Assembly: GCA_028736075.1 (NCBI GenBank)
Contig: CP117875.1
Span: 1,798,001-1,862,000, forward strand
Source: Chryseobacterium sp. KACC 21268
GTDB lineage: Bacteria; Bacteroidota; Bacteroidia; Flavobacteriales; Weeksellaceae
Direction: 5' to 3'
Length of the DNA: 64,000 bases
Part shown: positions 1 through 8,833 of the stretch, piece after piece
Layout: each line of letters starts with the position of its first letter
Position numbering within the stretch: the first letter of the stretch is position 1
Made by a program: the position numbers and the translations under genes
The notes under the pieces: generated by a model
What the model was told of the DNA's origin: nothing
The model's database searches: none
What the model saw: only the letters and a program-made list of their open reading frames with translations

Positions 1-57
1 CCACAAAATATCAAGAATGAGATTCTGGAATATTGGAATAAGTTGGATAAGCAGTAA
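1..57 (+). CDS. 3' end of a gene cut by the window edge
   Basis: An open frame enters from the left edge and ends with TAA at 55-57. The last 18 residues read PQNIKNEILEYWNKLDKQ. A good intrinsic terminator follows 14 bases later, which supports a real gene end. The tail is too short to identify the product. Confidence 0.6.
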   Translation, partial: PQNIKNEILEYWNKLDKQ

Positions 58-71
58 TTTTTTTAATAGAA

Positions 72-111
72 AACCCCTTTATAGTTTAAAACTCTGAAGG
101 GGTTGTTTTTT
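72..111 (+). terminator. Rho-independent terminator after the partial first gene
   Basis: Eight-base arms AACCCCTT (72-79) and AAGGGGTT (97-104) are followed by a T-rich tract. It ends the partial gene at the left edge and lies beyond the 3' end of the convergent epimerase gene. Confidence 0.8.
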
Positions 112-163
112 GCGACTTTAAAGCGTTGTAATTTTTAAATTTTAGCGACTTTGCGATGAAAAA

Positions 164-1030
164 TCACTCAATCTCAACAGCCCAATCACCCTTCCAATCC
201 TCATTCCTTTCCAACTTCAAAATCCCGAATTTCTCAGTTAATTCCTGGTTGTGGTCTTCGATATCTGCAATGCCTTGCCAAGGTTCCAAGCAAACGAAAT
301 CAGCATTTTTTGCCGCCCAGATCCCGAAATATGGAAAGTTTGAAAAAGTGAAAATCACTTTGTGGTTGTTTTGATTATTTTTCAAGATCAATTCTTTGCT
401 TTTCATATTGGTCATCACCAAAGCGTCTTTTGAGAACAATTCGTATGAAAGTGGAAGCGTTTTATTTTCCAGGTTGATGGTTTCGGTTTTTTTGCTGATG
501 AGATTATCGATCAATGGATGAATTTCCAATTTTTCATCATCATAAAAGGTGATTGCGTAATCATCATACTTCAGTCCATTTTTGGTGTCAATCGAAAATC
601 CAGGATGAGCACCCAAAGAAAAATATAGTTCTCCTTCCGAAGTATTTTTCACGTTGTAAGAAACGGTCAACTTGTTTTCAGTCAAAGTATATTTGATCTC
701 CAAACTGAAATCGAAGGGATAGAATTTCAAAGTTTCTTCATCAGAATTTAATTCAAAGACAACTTCATTTTCAGAAGAATTTTTCACGTCGAAAAGCTTT
801 CTTCTGGCGAATCCGTGTCTTGGCATCTCATAAGTTTCGCCTTCGAAAATATAAGAATCATCTTTCAAGGCGCCAACAGTCGGGAAAAGGACCGGACTTT
901 GGCCGCCCCAAAAATCAGGATTGCCTTCCCAAATGATCTCTTTTCCTGTTTCGAGATTAATTAGCGAAATCAGTTCTGCACCGAGTTCGTTGAAGCTGGC
1001 CTTTAGTTTTGTATTTTGAAGTTGGATCAT
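164..1030 (-). CDS. Aldose 1-epimerase family protein (LacX/YihR-like)
   Basis: This 288-residue protein belongs to the galactose mutarotase-like superfamily, whose members interconvert anomers of sugars or sugar phosphates in the cytoplasm. The family's catalytic positions can be matched: RHGFAR near residue 91 and HPGFS near 142 supply histidines, and CLEPW near 255 supplies the glutamate. No signal peptide is visible, and the length fits the LacX-like subgroup. It is a single gene, convergent with the partial gene at the left edge and divergent from the histidine kinase. The exact sugar substrate cannot be told from sequence. Confidence 0.88.
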   Translation of the reverse strand: MIQLQNTKLKASFNELGAELISLINLETGKEIIWEGNPDFWGGQSPVLFPTVGALKDDSYIFEGETYEMPRHGFARRKLFDVKNSSENEVVFELNSDEETLKFYPFDFSLEIKYTLTENKLTVSYNVKNTSEGELYFSLGAHPGFSIDTKNGLKYDDYAITFYDDEKLEIHPLIDNLISKKTETINLENKTLPLSYELFSKDALVMTNMKSKELILKNNQNNHKVIFTFSNFPYFGIWAAKNADFVCLEPWQGIADIEDHNQELTEKFGILKLERNEDWKGDWAVEIE

Positions 1031-1162
1031 GATTTTTATTTTGAAATTTACTCGATTACAAATCTAGGATAATCTTTGATTTATTAGTCTATCCTCTAAA
1101 AATCTATTGTCTCTAATCTCAATTTTACAATAAATTCCTAAATTGCCGTTTTATAAGCAATA

Positions 1163-2329
1163 ATGAAAGGTTTCAATTTTCTTAAAAGAATCAACAGTTG
1201 GGTCGTGTACTTTATACTCACGGCGATTGTACTTGGTATTGCCGTTTCTTCTTTTTTAATTATTGACAATCTCAGGAAGCAGGAGATTCAGAAAATCAAT
1301 CTGATAGGTACGGCTTTGAAAGCCTATACCGATGATGAGATCTCAGCAGATCCAAAGATTCAGGAGTTGTATCTTGCTGTAATGCAGGATAATACCAATC
1401 TTCCAATTGTTGTGACAGATAAACATAGAACACCTATTTTCCAAGCCAATATTCCCGAACACATCGAACAAGATTCCCTCAAACTGAAAAATCTGATCAG
1501 GAAAATGGAAAATTCCTACGATCCTTTTGTCGTAGAATTGCCATCTGGACAGAATCAGTTTATCTATTATGACAACTCCGATCTGCTCAATTATTTCAGG
1601 TTCTATCCGTACCTGATCGCTTTGTTCATCGGCGCTTATTTGATATTTTCCTTTTGGTTCCTGAGAACTCTCAAGAAAACCGACGAAGGCTTTGTTTGGG
1701 CAGGTTTGGCGAAAGAAACAGCGCATCAAATCGGAACGCCGTTGTCTTCAATGATCGGCTGGGTTGAAATTATGAAACTCGAAGATGAAAATGGATTAGG
1801 CGTAAAAGAACTCGAAAAAGATGTTGAAAGACTGAAGACCATCTCCGAAAGATTTTCTAAAATCGGTTCTATTCCTGCATTGAATGACCTTGATATCAAT
1901 GAAACCGTTCAGCAGAATTTCGATTATTTAAAATCCCGAATTTCGACCAAAGTTGATTTTACGTTAAGAAAAACCTACGAACCAGTTCTGATTCCGCACA
2001 GTAAAATCCTGATGAGCTGGGTGATCGAAAACCTGATCAAAAATGCTGTCGATGCGATGAAAGGTGAAGGGAAATTGGAACTTTCACTCTACAAGAAAAA
2101 CAAGAGTGTCTATATCGACGTGACCGACTCTGGAAGCGGAATGACAAAACAACAAGTTAGAAATGCCTTCAAACCGGGATTCTCTACCAAGAAACGTGGT
2201 TGGGGATTAGGCCTTTCATTGACCAAAAGAGTTGTGACAGAATATCACAAAGGTGAAGTGAAAATTGCCCATTCTGAAGTGGGAAAGGGAACGACTTTTA
2301 GGATTGTTTTGAGGGAGGAGCAGAAATAA
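1163..2329 (+). CDS. Sensor histidine kinase, membrane-bound, orphan
   Basis: The 388-residue protein has a transmembrane segment at about 13-35, a roughly 110-residue extracytoplasmic sensor region, a second transmembrane segment at about 147-168, and a cytoplasmic kinase core. The phospho-acceptor histidine is H188 in AKETAHQIGTPLSS. The ATPase domain shows an N box (ENLIKNAVDAM), a G1 box (DSGSGM) and a G2 box (GWGLGLSL). It lacks an evident HAMP domain. No response regulator gene is adjacent, so its partner must lie elsewhere. The signal sensed is unknown. Confidence 0.9.
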   Translation: MKGFNFLKRINSWVVYFILTAIVLGIAVSSFLIIDNLRKQEIQKINLIGTALKAYTDDEISADPKIQELYLAVMQDNTNLPIVVTDKHRTPIFQANIPEHIEQDSLKLKNLIRKMENSYDPFVVELPSGQNQFIYYDNSDLLNYFRFYPYLIALFIGAYLIFSFWFLRTLKKTDEGFVWAGLAKETAHQIGTPLSSMIGWVEIMKLEDENGLGVKELEKDVERLKTISERFSKIGSIPALNDLDINETVQQNFDYLKSRISTKVDFTLRKTYEPVLIPHSKILMSWVIENLIKNAVDAMKGEGKLELSLYKKNKSVYIDVTDSGSGMTKQQVRNAFKPGFSTKKRGWGLGLSLTKRVVTEYHKGEVKIAHSEVGKGTTFRIVLREEQK

Positions 2330-2382
2330 TTTTTATAATTATCTCAAAAAATCAATAGTTTTCCGCTTGATTTCAAAATCCC

Positions 2383-2390
2383 TATCTTTG
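2383..2390 (+). promoter_or_regulatory. Possible promoter -7 element of the helicase gene
   Basis: TATCTTTG matches the Bacteroidota -7 consensus TAnnTTTG. The nearest TTG (2367-2369) is only 13 bases upstream, shorter than usual, so the -33 element is uncertain. If used, the helicase mRNA has a leader of roughly 85 bases. Confidence 0.4.
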
Positions 2391-2482
2391 CCGATTGAAA
2401 CCAAAGAAAATATTGTATCAATTCATTACAATTTCAATTTTCGAGGTTATTCTTTACTACTTTAAAAATAAATTTTTCCCAG

Positions 2483-3832
2483 ATGAAAACCACTTTTGCA
2501 GACTTCGATTTACCGGAAAAGATTCTGGATGTACTAGCCGATCTCAACCTTTTTGAACCAACGCCTATTCAGGAAAAAAGCATCGGACCGATACTTTCCG
2601 GACGCGACGTGATGGGAATTGCCCAAACAGGAACAGGTAAAACTTTGGCCTACACGCTTCCAGTCCTTAAAACCTGGAAATACAACAAGTCTGGAAATCC
2701 AACCGTTCTGGTTTTGGTGCCAACCAGAGAATTGGTGGTTCAGGTAACAGAAGTGATCACAAAAATGACGGAAAATCTGACCGCAAGAGTGATCGGAATT
2801 TACGGTGGAAAAAACATCAATACACAAAAATTATTGTTCAATGACGGTTGCGACATTTTGGTGGGAACACCTGGTCGAGTAATGGATCTTGCGATTGACA
2901 ATGCAATCTCATTGAAGGAAGTTAATAAACTGATCATCGATGAATTTGATGAAATGCTGAACCTTGGATTCCGTCCACAGCTCACGCACATCTTCGAAAT
3001 GATGAAAGAGAAAAGACAAAACATCCTTTTTTCTGCAACGATGACCGATGCTGTAGACGCTTTGCTGAACGAATATTTCGCTGGTCCGATTGAGATCTCA
3101 TTGGCAAGATCAGGAACGCCTTTGGAGAAGATTGCACAATCTGCAGTTCCGGTGGAGAACTTCAACACCAAATTGAATTTATTAATTCACCTTCTTAAAA
3201 CAGAAACGGACTTAGAAAAAATTCTGATTTTCGCTAACAATAAAAAACACGCCGATTTAATCTTCGAAAAACTGAATGTAGAATTCCCAGACCAGTTTGG
3301 TGTCATCCATTCCAACAAATCCCAGAATTTCAGATTAAGAGTGATGCAGGAATTCACCAATGAAGAATTGCGAGGTGTGATCACAACGGATATTATGGCG
3401 AGAGGTCTTGATATTCCGGATATTTCGCACGTTTTCAACTTCGAAGTTCCTGAGGTTCCAGAGCAATACATTCACAGGATCGGTAGAACGGGTCGTGCGG
3501 ACAAAGAAGGGATTTCCATCACGTTCTTTACCAAAAAGGAAGAAGCGCAACTTTTGGATATCGAACTTTTGATGGACAGAGAGATCAAGAAAACCGAATT
3601 CCCGGAAGCTGTGACGATTTCCAAAGTGAAGCTCGCATCGGAACAGGAAGAAGTGAAGATGAAATTCTTGACCACAGCCAAACTCAACGAAGGCGATTCC
3701 GCTTTCCACGAGAAAAAAGATAAGAACAAGAAAAAAAATCTCGGCGGACCAAGCAAGCGAAAAGCTCCTAAGAAATTCGGTGCCAACAGAGCTCAGCAGA
3801 AGCAGAAGTCTATTGCTAAGAGAAAGAAATAA
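2483..3832 (+). CDS. DEAD-box ATP-dependent RNA helicase with DEFD motif II
   Basis: A 449-residue RhlE-like helicase that unwinds RNA with ATP, probably in ribosome assembly or RNA turnover. Motifs in order: Q motif (PTPIQ, 26-30), motif I AQTGTGKT (47-54), PTREL (80-84), TPGR (129-132), motif II DEFD (153-156), SAT (184-186), ARGLDIPD and HRIGRTGR near 331. The canonical DEAD is DEFD here; the two acidic end residues and the Glu are kept. The last 45 residues are a Lys-rich basic tail typical of RNA-binding extensions. Single gene closed by a strong terminator. Confidence 0.94.
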   Translation: MKTTFADFDLPEKILDVLADLNLFEPTPIQEKSIGPILSGRDVMGIAQTGTGKTLAYTLPVLKTWKYNKSGNPTVLVLVPTRELVVQVTEVITKMTENLTARVIGIYGGKNINTQKLLFNDGCDILVGTPGRVMDLAIDNAISLKEVNKLIIDEFDEMLNLGFRPQLTHIFEMMKEKRQNILFSATMTDAVDALLNEYFAGPIEISLARSGTPLEKIAQSAVPVENFNTKLNLLIHLLKTETDLEKILIFANNKKHADLIFEKLNVEFPDQFGVIHSNKSQNFRLRVMQEFTNEELRGVITTDIMARGLDIPDISHVFNFEVPEVPEQYIHRIGRTGRADKEGISITFFTKKEEAQLLDIELLMDREIKKTEFPEAVTISKVKLASEQEEVKMKFLTTAKLNEGDSAFHEKKDKNKKKNLGGPSKRKAPKKFGANRAQQKQKSIAKRKK

Positions 3833-3839
3833 AACTAAA

Positions 3840-3870
3840 AATCCTCAGAATTCTCTGAGGATTTTTTATT
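3840..3870. terminator. Bidirectional terminator between convergent genes
   Basis: Ten-base perfect arms (3840-3849 and 3854-3863) with a 4-base loop are followed by T runs on both strands. The stop codon of the minus-strand lipoprotein gene (3866-3868) sits inside the T tract, so both genes share the site. Confidence 0.9.
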
Positions 3871-4336
3871 TACTGAAGACCATTACACGTTTATCTATTA
3901 CGCCGTCATTATTTGCGTCATAACCGAAGTAAGAATCGATTAATTGTAATTCATTATTTGTAATGGAATTAATTTTAATAATGTAAGGGTTACCTGTGAG
4001 AGTAGATTTAAAGGTTACTTCTCTCTGATTTTCATTGTAATTGAATTCGCCATTTTCTGTTTCATCTACAACGCAAGAACCTATAAAATTATCTTTGAAA
4101 ATAGTCAATGTATACCTATTGTCAGAAAACAAATAAGTCATTTTATCCGGGCAATCCGAAATAATTTCTGAACTTAAAACGGAATTGTCTTTTCCGGACA
4201 TAATTTGTATTTTAGTCAGATTCCAAGTTCCCAAAATCAAAGATTCTTCTTTCTCATCATCTTTCCGACAAGAAATAATAGATAACGAAGCCAATGCAAT
4301 TAGAATAAATTTTTTCAAAGTATTAATTTTCCACAA
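3866..4336 (-). CDS. Lipocalin-like lipoprotein
   Basis: A 156-residue protein with a type II signal peptide: KKFILIALASLSIISC places the lipidated cysteine near residue 23. The mature part begins with a charged linker and then LILGTWNLTKIQ, a start shared by the lipocalin-like families common in Bacteroidota. The pattern of short beta strands (YLFSDNRYTLTIF, REVTFKSTL) fits a small beta barrel. The ligand is unknown. The true start may be the Met used here or one a few codons inside. It converges with the helicase gene. Confidence 0.75.
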   Translation of the reverse strand: MWKINTLKKFILIALASLSIISCRKDDEKEESLILGTWNLTKIQIMSGKDNSVLSSEIISDCPDKMTYLFSDNRYTLTIFKDNFIGSCVVDETENGEFNYNENQREVTFKSTLTGNPYIIKINSITNNELQLIDSYFGYDANNDGVIDKRVMVFSK

Positions 4337-4365
4337 ATAAAATGAAAATTAATTTAACAATGAAA

Positions 4366-5676
4366 TCAACTCCTGATCCACTTCCAGATCTCTTTCAAAG
4401 TCGCCTTGTTCCCATACATCAAAATCCCAACTCTATAGATTTTCGAAGCAATGAAAACCATTAATAGAGTAGAAGCAATCAACAAAAATATCGACAACAA
4501 AATCTCCCAAAGTGGAACCCCAAACGGAATCCTCGCAATCATCGCAACCGGCGAAGTAAACGGAATAATGGACAGCCAAAAAGCCATCGGCCCATCCGGA
4601 TTATTCATTATCGTGAAACTTCCGTAAAGTCCCAACATCAGCGGAACCACAGCGAACAAAGTAAATTGTTGCGTCTCAGTTTCATTGTCAACCGCACTTC
4701 CAATCGCCGCGTACATCGAACTGTAAAAGATATAGCCAAACAAAAAGAAGAACACGAAAACCCCGATGATTCCAACATAATTCATATCCAAAAGAATGTG
4801 CGAAACCTCCGTCGCAATCTGCTGAATATCCAGATTTTTAAGAACGCCTTCTTCTCCAGCCGGAATATTTTTCTGCATCGCCGAAAATCCTGTATTCAAG
4901 AATATGGCCGCTGTCACGGTCATCGCAATCCAAACGATGAATTGCGTCAATGCCACCAAAGTTACACCCAGAATTTTCCCCATCATCAATTCAAAAGGTT
5001 TGACAGACGAGATGATAATTTCCACAACACGGTTATTTTTCTCTTCCAAAACGCTTCGCATCACACGCACGCCGTAGATGATGATGAACATAAACACCAC
5101 GTACATCAATCCCATACTCAGCGCGGTTTTGATGCCAAAAGCAAGGTCACTTTCAGGCTTATCACTTTCCGTCACGTTTTGGGAAATCAGTTTGAAATTC
5201 TTATCAAGATTCACAATTCTGTCTTCCTTGATTCCAAGCTGTTTGATTTTTTCTTTCTTCAGAATATTACTCAAATCAGCCGATACTAAACTTTTCGTAT
5301 CCATCCCGACCTTCTTGTTGGTTAACAGTTTTGTCCCACTTTCCAACGCATCAAAATTGGTGTCTTTGAGTTCCGGGATGATGAGCAAACCATCTGTACC
5401 TTTCAGTTCTTTCAGGTTTTTGACGAGTGCGTTTTCCGTATTTTCAGGCACAAAAGTATAAGTGATTTCTTTCGTCGATTTCAATTGTCCCGCGAAAAGT
5501 CCGCTTTTGTCCACCACATCAAAGTGATATTCCGCTTCGTTCGCCTTGAACATAAAACCAATCAAAACCCCAAAACCAACCATCAAAAGTGGCGCAAGAA
5601 TCGTCAGAATAATAAAAGATTTCTTCTTGACCTGCGTCAGAAATTCCCTCTTGGTAATTAAATATATATTTTTCAT
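4366..5676 (-). CDS. ABC-2 type transporter permease (NatB-like)
   Basis: The 436-residue permease has one N-terminal transmembrane segment (about 18-42), a large extracytoplasmic domain to about residue 180, and then five or six more transmembrane helices. This layout is that of NatB/ABC2_membrane_3 permeases. The motif LEEKNNRVVEIIISS just after the second helix is typical of the family, which exports Na+ or small molecules. It lies directly downstream of its ATPase gene, 57 bases away, and they form one transporter. The substrate cannot be told from the sequence. Confidence 0.9.
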   Translation of the reverse strand: MKNIYLITKREFLTQVKKKSFIILTILAPLLMVGFGVLIGFMFKANEAEYHFDVVDKSGLFAGQLKSTKEITYTFVPENTENALVKNLKELKGTDGLLIIPELKDTNFDALESGTKLLTNKKVGMDTKSLVSADLSNILKKEKIKQLGIKEDRIVNLDKNFKLISQNVTESDKPESDLAFGIKTALSMGLMYVVFMFIIIYGVRVMRSVLEEKNNRVVEIIISSVKPFELMMGKILGVTLVALTQFIVWIAMTVTAAIFLNTGFSAMQKNIPAGEEGVLKNLDIQQIATEVSHILLDMNYVGIIGVFVFFFLFGYIFYSSMYAAIGSAVDNETETQQFTLFAVVPLMLGLYGSFTIMNNPDGPMAFWLSIIPFTSPVAMIARIPFGVPLWEILLSIFLLIASTLLMVFIASKIYRVGILMYGNKATLKEIWKWIRS

Positions 5677-5705
5677 TTATTGTAAAAAGTAAAATGTAAT
5701 AAGTA

Positions 5706-5737
5706 GAATCATTTATCAATTATCATTCATCAACTAT
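5706..5737. repeat. Degenerate ATCATTTATCA-type short-word repeat
   Basis: About 30 bases built from variations of ATCATTTATCA, ATTATCATTC and ATCAACTATG. It fills the gap between the ATPase stop and the permease start. Similar tracts occur upstream of several other genes in this window. Confidence 0.6.
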
Positions 5738-6639
5738 GATTGCACCGCATTAATGAAAACCTCATTCATACTAGGGATCTTCTCGTTGAAAGTCCGTATT
5801 GTTCCTGTTTTCACCAAATCCTGAAGCAGGATATTTTGATTCTCAGAATTCTTCAGTTCAAAATGAAACAAACCATTGTTGGTAGTCATATTTTCGATTT
5901 GATATTTTCTTGTCAGTTCCTCCAAATTTTCTGAATTCGTGTCCGCCAAAACCACAGAGAAAACATTCTGTTTGAATTGTTCGCGAACATCAAAAACTTT
6001 CCCGTCCAAAACCTTCTTAGAATTGTTGATGAGCGCCACAAAATCACACATTTCCTCCACACTTTCCATTCGGTGCGTCGAGAGAATGATGGTCGTTCCC
6101 TCATTTTTCAGACGAATAATTTGGTCTTTGATGAGATTTGCATTCACAGGGTCAAAACCCGAAAAAGGCTCATCCAGAATCAGCAATTTCGGGCGGTGCA
6201 AAACCGTCACCACAAACTGGATTTTCTGCGCCATCCCTTTCGAAAGTTCGCTCAGTTTTTTCTTCCACCATTGGTCGATGTTCAGTTGTTCAAACCAGAA
6301 TTTAGCCTGCGAAAGTGCTTCTGCACGTGACATTCCTTTCAACTCGCCAAAATACAAAAGCTGGTCGCCCACCGTCATATTCTTGTAAAGTCCGCGCTCC
6401 TCCGGCATATAGCCGATGTTTCGGATGTGCTCCGGATTCAGCTCCTGGCCGTCAATCCAAACCTTTCCCTCATCTGCTTGCGTGATTTGGTTGATGATAC
6501 GGATAAACGACGTTTTCCCCGCGCCATTCGGACCCAAAAGCCCATAAATACTCGCCGTAGGCACATCGATAGAAAAATCCTGAAGCGCAATTTTCTTCCC
6601 CGCGTTGTATGTTTTTTTGATATTTTCAGCTTTCAGCAT
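5734..6639 (-). CDS. ABC transporter ATP-binding protein (NatA-like)
   Basis: The ATPase partner of the adjacent permease, 301 residues from the start chosen here. Walker A GPNGAGKT, the signature LSKGMAQK, Walker B LLILDEPFSG and the switch histidine in LSTHRM are all present, followed by the C-terminal extension of DrrA/NatA-type ATPases. The reading frame extends 15 codons further upstream, but MLKAENIKKTY at 6639 is the normal family start, and the extension is hydrophobic and unlike the family. The gene is first in a two-gene operon. Confidence 0.93.
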   Translation of the reverse strand: MLKAENIKKTYNAGKKIALQDFSIDVPTASIYGLLGPNGAGKTSFIRIINQITQADEGKVWIDGQELNPEHIRNIGYMPEERGLYKNMTVGDQLLYFGELKGMSRAEALSQAKFWFEQLNIDQWWKKKLSELSKGMAQKIQFVVTVLHRPKLLILDEPFSGFDPVNANLIKDQIIRLKNEGTTIILSTHRMESVEEMCDFVALINNSKKVLDGKVFDVREQFKQNVFSVVLADTNSENLEELTRKYQIENMTTNNGLFHFELKNSENQNILLQDLVKTGTIRTFNEKIPSMNEVFINAVQS

Positions 6640-6707
6640 TGATAATCTGTAATTAAAAAATGAATAAATAATATTAAGGAGCAAGACGATTTCCCCTTCG
6701 ATTCACT

Positions 6708-6770
6708 TGTCCAACCCGCTTTCCGTTGCAATCTTTTTTTTCAAAAAAGGATTTCCACTACAATCGGGGC
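6708..6770 (+). repeat. Dispersed intergenic repeat family 1, copy 1
   Basis: Shares CCGCTTTCCGTTGC, a T run, then AAAAAAGGATTTCCACT and TCGGG with copies at 29785-29900 and 47487-47606. This copy lacks the middle portion between the T run and the A run, so it is shorter. Confidence 0.7.
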
Positions 6771-6949
6771 TATGTTGAGGTTTCGTCTTTCCATCGACGA
6801 TTTTTAAAACCTCACAAAATTAGTTCATTAATCTCAAAAATGTTACAGAAAAACTTTGTAATTCAACTGTTCTTTGTCATTCTAAAAGTTTAGTTTCAAT
6901 GTCCGCATTATTAATCTGAGCCTGATTGTTAGAAAATTGGTAGATATCA

Positions 6950-7075
6950 ATAGGAACGGGCTTCAGCCCGTTTTAAAAGAGAATGGCGAGAGTTGGCTTT
7001 AGCCAAAATCTTTTTTAAGTTTCGGCTAAAGCTTTTGATTTTGAAATTTCTACATCGAGCTAAAACTCGACGCAA
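6950..7075. repeat. Cluster of short REP-like palindromes
   Basis: Three separate small hairpins: AACGGGCT-TC-AGCCCGTT (6955-6972), TTGGCT-TT-AGCCAA (6993-7006) and TCGAG...CTCGA (7055-7070), with a further GGCTAAAGC word at 7024. They resemble REP-type repeats that recur in Bacteroidota genomes. No transposase is nearby. Confidence 0.65.
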
Positions 7076-7274
7076 TTGATAATCGATTAATAATCTTATT
7101 GTTATTAATGATTAAAAAAACAATCAAATCAGGTTTTTAGCAGTCTATATTCGTTGTAACAACAGATTTAGACGATGCAGTTATCTAAAACTGTAAACTT
7201 TTTATTTTTTCTTTAAAAATTCAAATCAAACACAATCCCAATTGCAGGAAATGCCGATGAATACGTGAAGACGC

Positions 7275-7421
7275 CTCAACTAAGTGAATCAACGGCTTAA
7301 CTAAATGAATCACCGCCTTAACTAAATGAATCAAAAGCTCAACTAAATGAATCAATGACCCAACGAAGTGAATCGTCATCCCAACTAAACCAATCAACGG
7401 TTTAACTAAATTATACAATTA
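7275..7421. repeat. 21-bp tandem minisatellite, seven units
   Basis: Seven directly repeated 21-bp units with no spacers begin at 7275, 7296, 7317, 7338, 7359, 7380 and 7401. The core is CAACTAARTGAATCAAC; the last unit is the most diverged. The period is a multiple of three, so the minus strand reads as a heptad repeat (IHLVKPL-like) over about 65 codons, but that frame has only a TTG start and no gene-like flanks. Confidence 0.92.
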
Positions 7422-7698
7422 GGTTTCGTTATGTATCAACGTCTTTACGAAATGTGTTTTTGATGAGTTTAATCTTAAACAGAATAAAACCACATCTTTA
7501 GGTTTACTCCATAATAACAAAAAGAGTATAGAGATTCTTTGTTAGGACTAATTTAAAGCAGTTATTTTTTGACTTTATAACGAAGAAATCAATTACTCAG
7601 AAATCAACTTTCACGAAGCCTTATTAATTCTTAAATTAGCCAACCAAAACCAATCCGCCAAAGCGAACAGCCAAAAGCCGATTGCCAAAAGCAACACT

Positions 7699-8769
7699 AT
7701 GACTCAAGAATTTTTGGGAAATTCCCAATTCAACATATCAAACCAAGCGGTTTCCGCAAGCTGTCCGTCCAATATCGCATTGATAAAATATTGGGGAAAA
7801 TACGAAAACCAAATCCCGGCAAATCCCAGCATCAGCTACACGCTGAACCATTGCCGAACCAACACCACAATGGAATTTATCGCTGGAGAAGAATTCTCAG
7901 TTCAAACTTTTCTTGCAGGAAATGAAGAACAGAAATTCGCAGAGAAAATCGAAAAATATTTCAAAAACATCGAGCAATATCTCCCTTGGATTCTCAAAGG
8001 AAAATACATCATCAAAACAGAAAATACCTTTCCACACAGTTCAGGCATTGCCAGTTCCGCATCCGGTTTCGGCGCGATTGCAAAATGTCTGATGAACCTG
8101 GATGATATTTTCACGACTAAAGAACAAGGCTTCGAGAGCCTCAGCCTGACAAAAACCAAAAAAGAAAGTTTCCTCGCAAGATTAGGAAGTGGAAGTGCTT
8201 CCAGAAGTCTGTACGAAGGTTTGGTCGTTTGGGGAAAAACAAAAGAAGTCGAAGGCAGTTCAGATTTATTCGCTGTTCCATATAACAACAATGAAATCCA
8301 TCCAATCTTCAAGAATTTCAACGATTGGGTGTTGCTGATTCACGAAGGTCAGAAATCGGTCTCATCCACTGTTGGTCACGGCTTGATGAACACCAATCCT
8401 TACGCCGAAAGACGTTTCCAGGAAGCCCACGAAAACTTTGAAAAATTGAAAACCATCCTCGCAACAGGCGATATGGAAGGTTTCATCAAACTTGTAGAGC
8501 ACGAAGCGTTGACACTTCACGCAATGATGATGATGAGCGAACCGGCTTTCATCCTAATGCAAACCGGAACGTTGCAGGTCATCAATAAAATTTGGGAATT
8601 CAGAAAAATCACTGGTTTGGCTCTGTTCTTCACGTTGGATGCCGGCGCAAACGTTCACTTGCTCTTCCCAAATGATATCGATAACAAAAGAATTACAGAT
8701 TTCATCACCACAGAACTGATTCCGTTGACTCAGAAAGGTGGTGTTGTGAAGGATGTGATGAGGTTTTAA
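7699..8769 (+). CDS. mvaD: Diphosphomevalonate decarboxylase
   Basis: A 356-residue GHMP-superfamily enzyme that converts mevalonate 5-diphosphate to isopentenyl diphosphate with ATP, the last step of the mevalonate pathway used by flavobacteria. The N-terminal ALIKYWGKY is the family hallmark. The phosphate-binding loop SSGIASSASGFGA (about 114-126) and the ASRSLYEG segment follow, and LDAGANVHLLF near the C terminus matches the conserved end motif. Length is normal. It stands alone behind the gene-free repeat region; no other mevalonate gene is in the window. Confidence 0.93.
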   Translation: MTQEFLGNSQFNISNQAVSASCPSNIALIKYWGKYENQIPANPSISYTLNHCRTNTTMEFIAGEEFSVQTFLAGNEEQKFAEKIEKYFKNIEQYLPWILKGKYIIKTENTFPHSSGIASSASGFGAIAKCLMNLDDIFTTKEQGFESLSLTKTKKESFLARLGSGSASRSLYEGLVVWGKTKEVEGSSDLFAVPYNNNEIHPIFKNFNDWVLLIHEGQKSVSSTVGHGLMNTNPYAERRFQEAHENFEKLKTILATGDMEGFIKLVEHEALTLHAMMMMSEPAFILMQTGTLQVINKIWEFRKITGLALFFTLDAGANVHLLFPNDIDNKRITDFITTELIPLTQKGGVVKDVMRF

Positions 8770-8802
8770 GAAGTCGGAAGATGGAAGCTGGAGGTCGGAA
8801 GT
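8770..8802 (+). repeat. GAAGTCGGAAGATGGAAG short-word repeat
   Basis: A tract of AGAAGTCGGAAGATGGAAGC-type words directly after the mvaD stop. The reverse complement of the same words appears at 43467-43497 and 61688-61723. Confidence 0.6.
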
Positions 8803-8833
8803 GAAATTATAACGCAAAATTTAACCCGCATTT

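Larger units (their letters stand above)
6640..7698. other. Gene-free kilobase rich in repeats
   Basis: No convincing coding region on either strand. It holds a dispersed repeat copy (6708-6770), a group of short palindromes (6950-7075) and a 21-bp minisatellite (7275-7421). Nothing further is recognised from 7422 to 7620. The last 60 bases before mvaD carry short GCCAAAAGC-like words. Confidence 0.7.

Noticed and set aside
4666-5289. 207-codon plus-strand frame opposite the ABC permease
   Set aside because: Antisense to a membrane protein gene with strong family features; rich in His and Arg as expected of a shadow.
7221-7418. 65-codon minus-strand frame with heptad repeats (LIHLVKP-like)
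   Set aside because: It is the direct translation of the 21-bp minisatellite, starts only with TTG, and has no gene-like flanks; kept as a repeat, with the coding possibility noted as a finding.
7275-7421. CRISPR array
   Set aside because: Units are contiguous 21-mers without unique spacers, and no cas gene is present.
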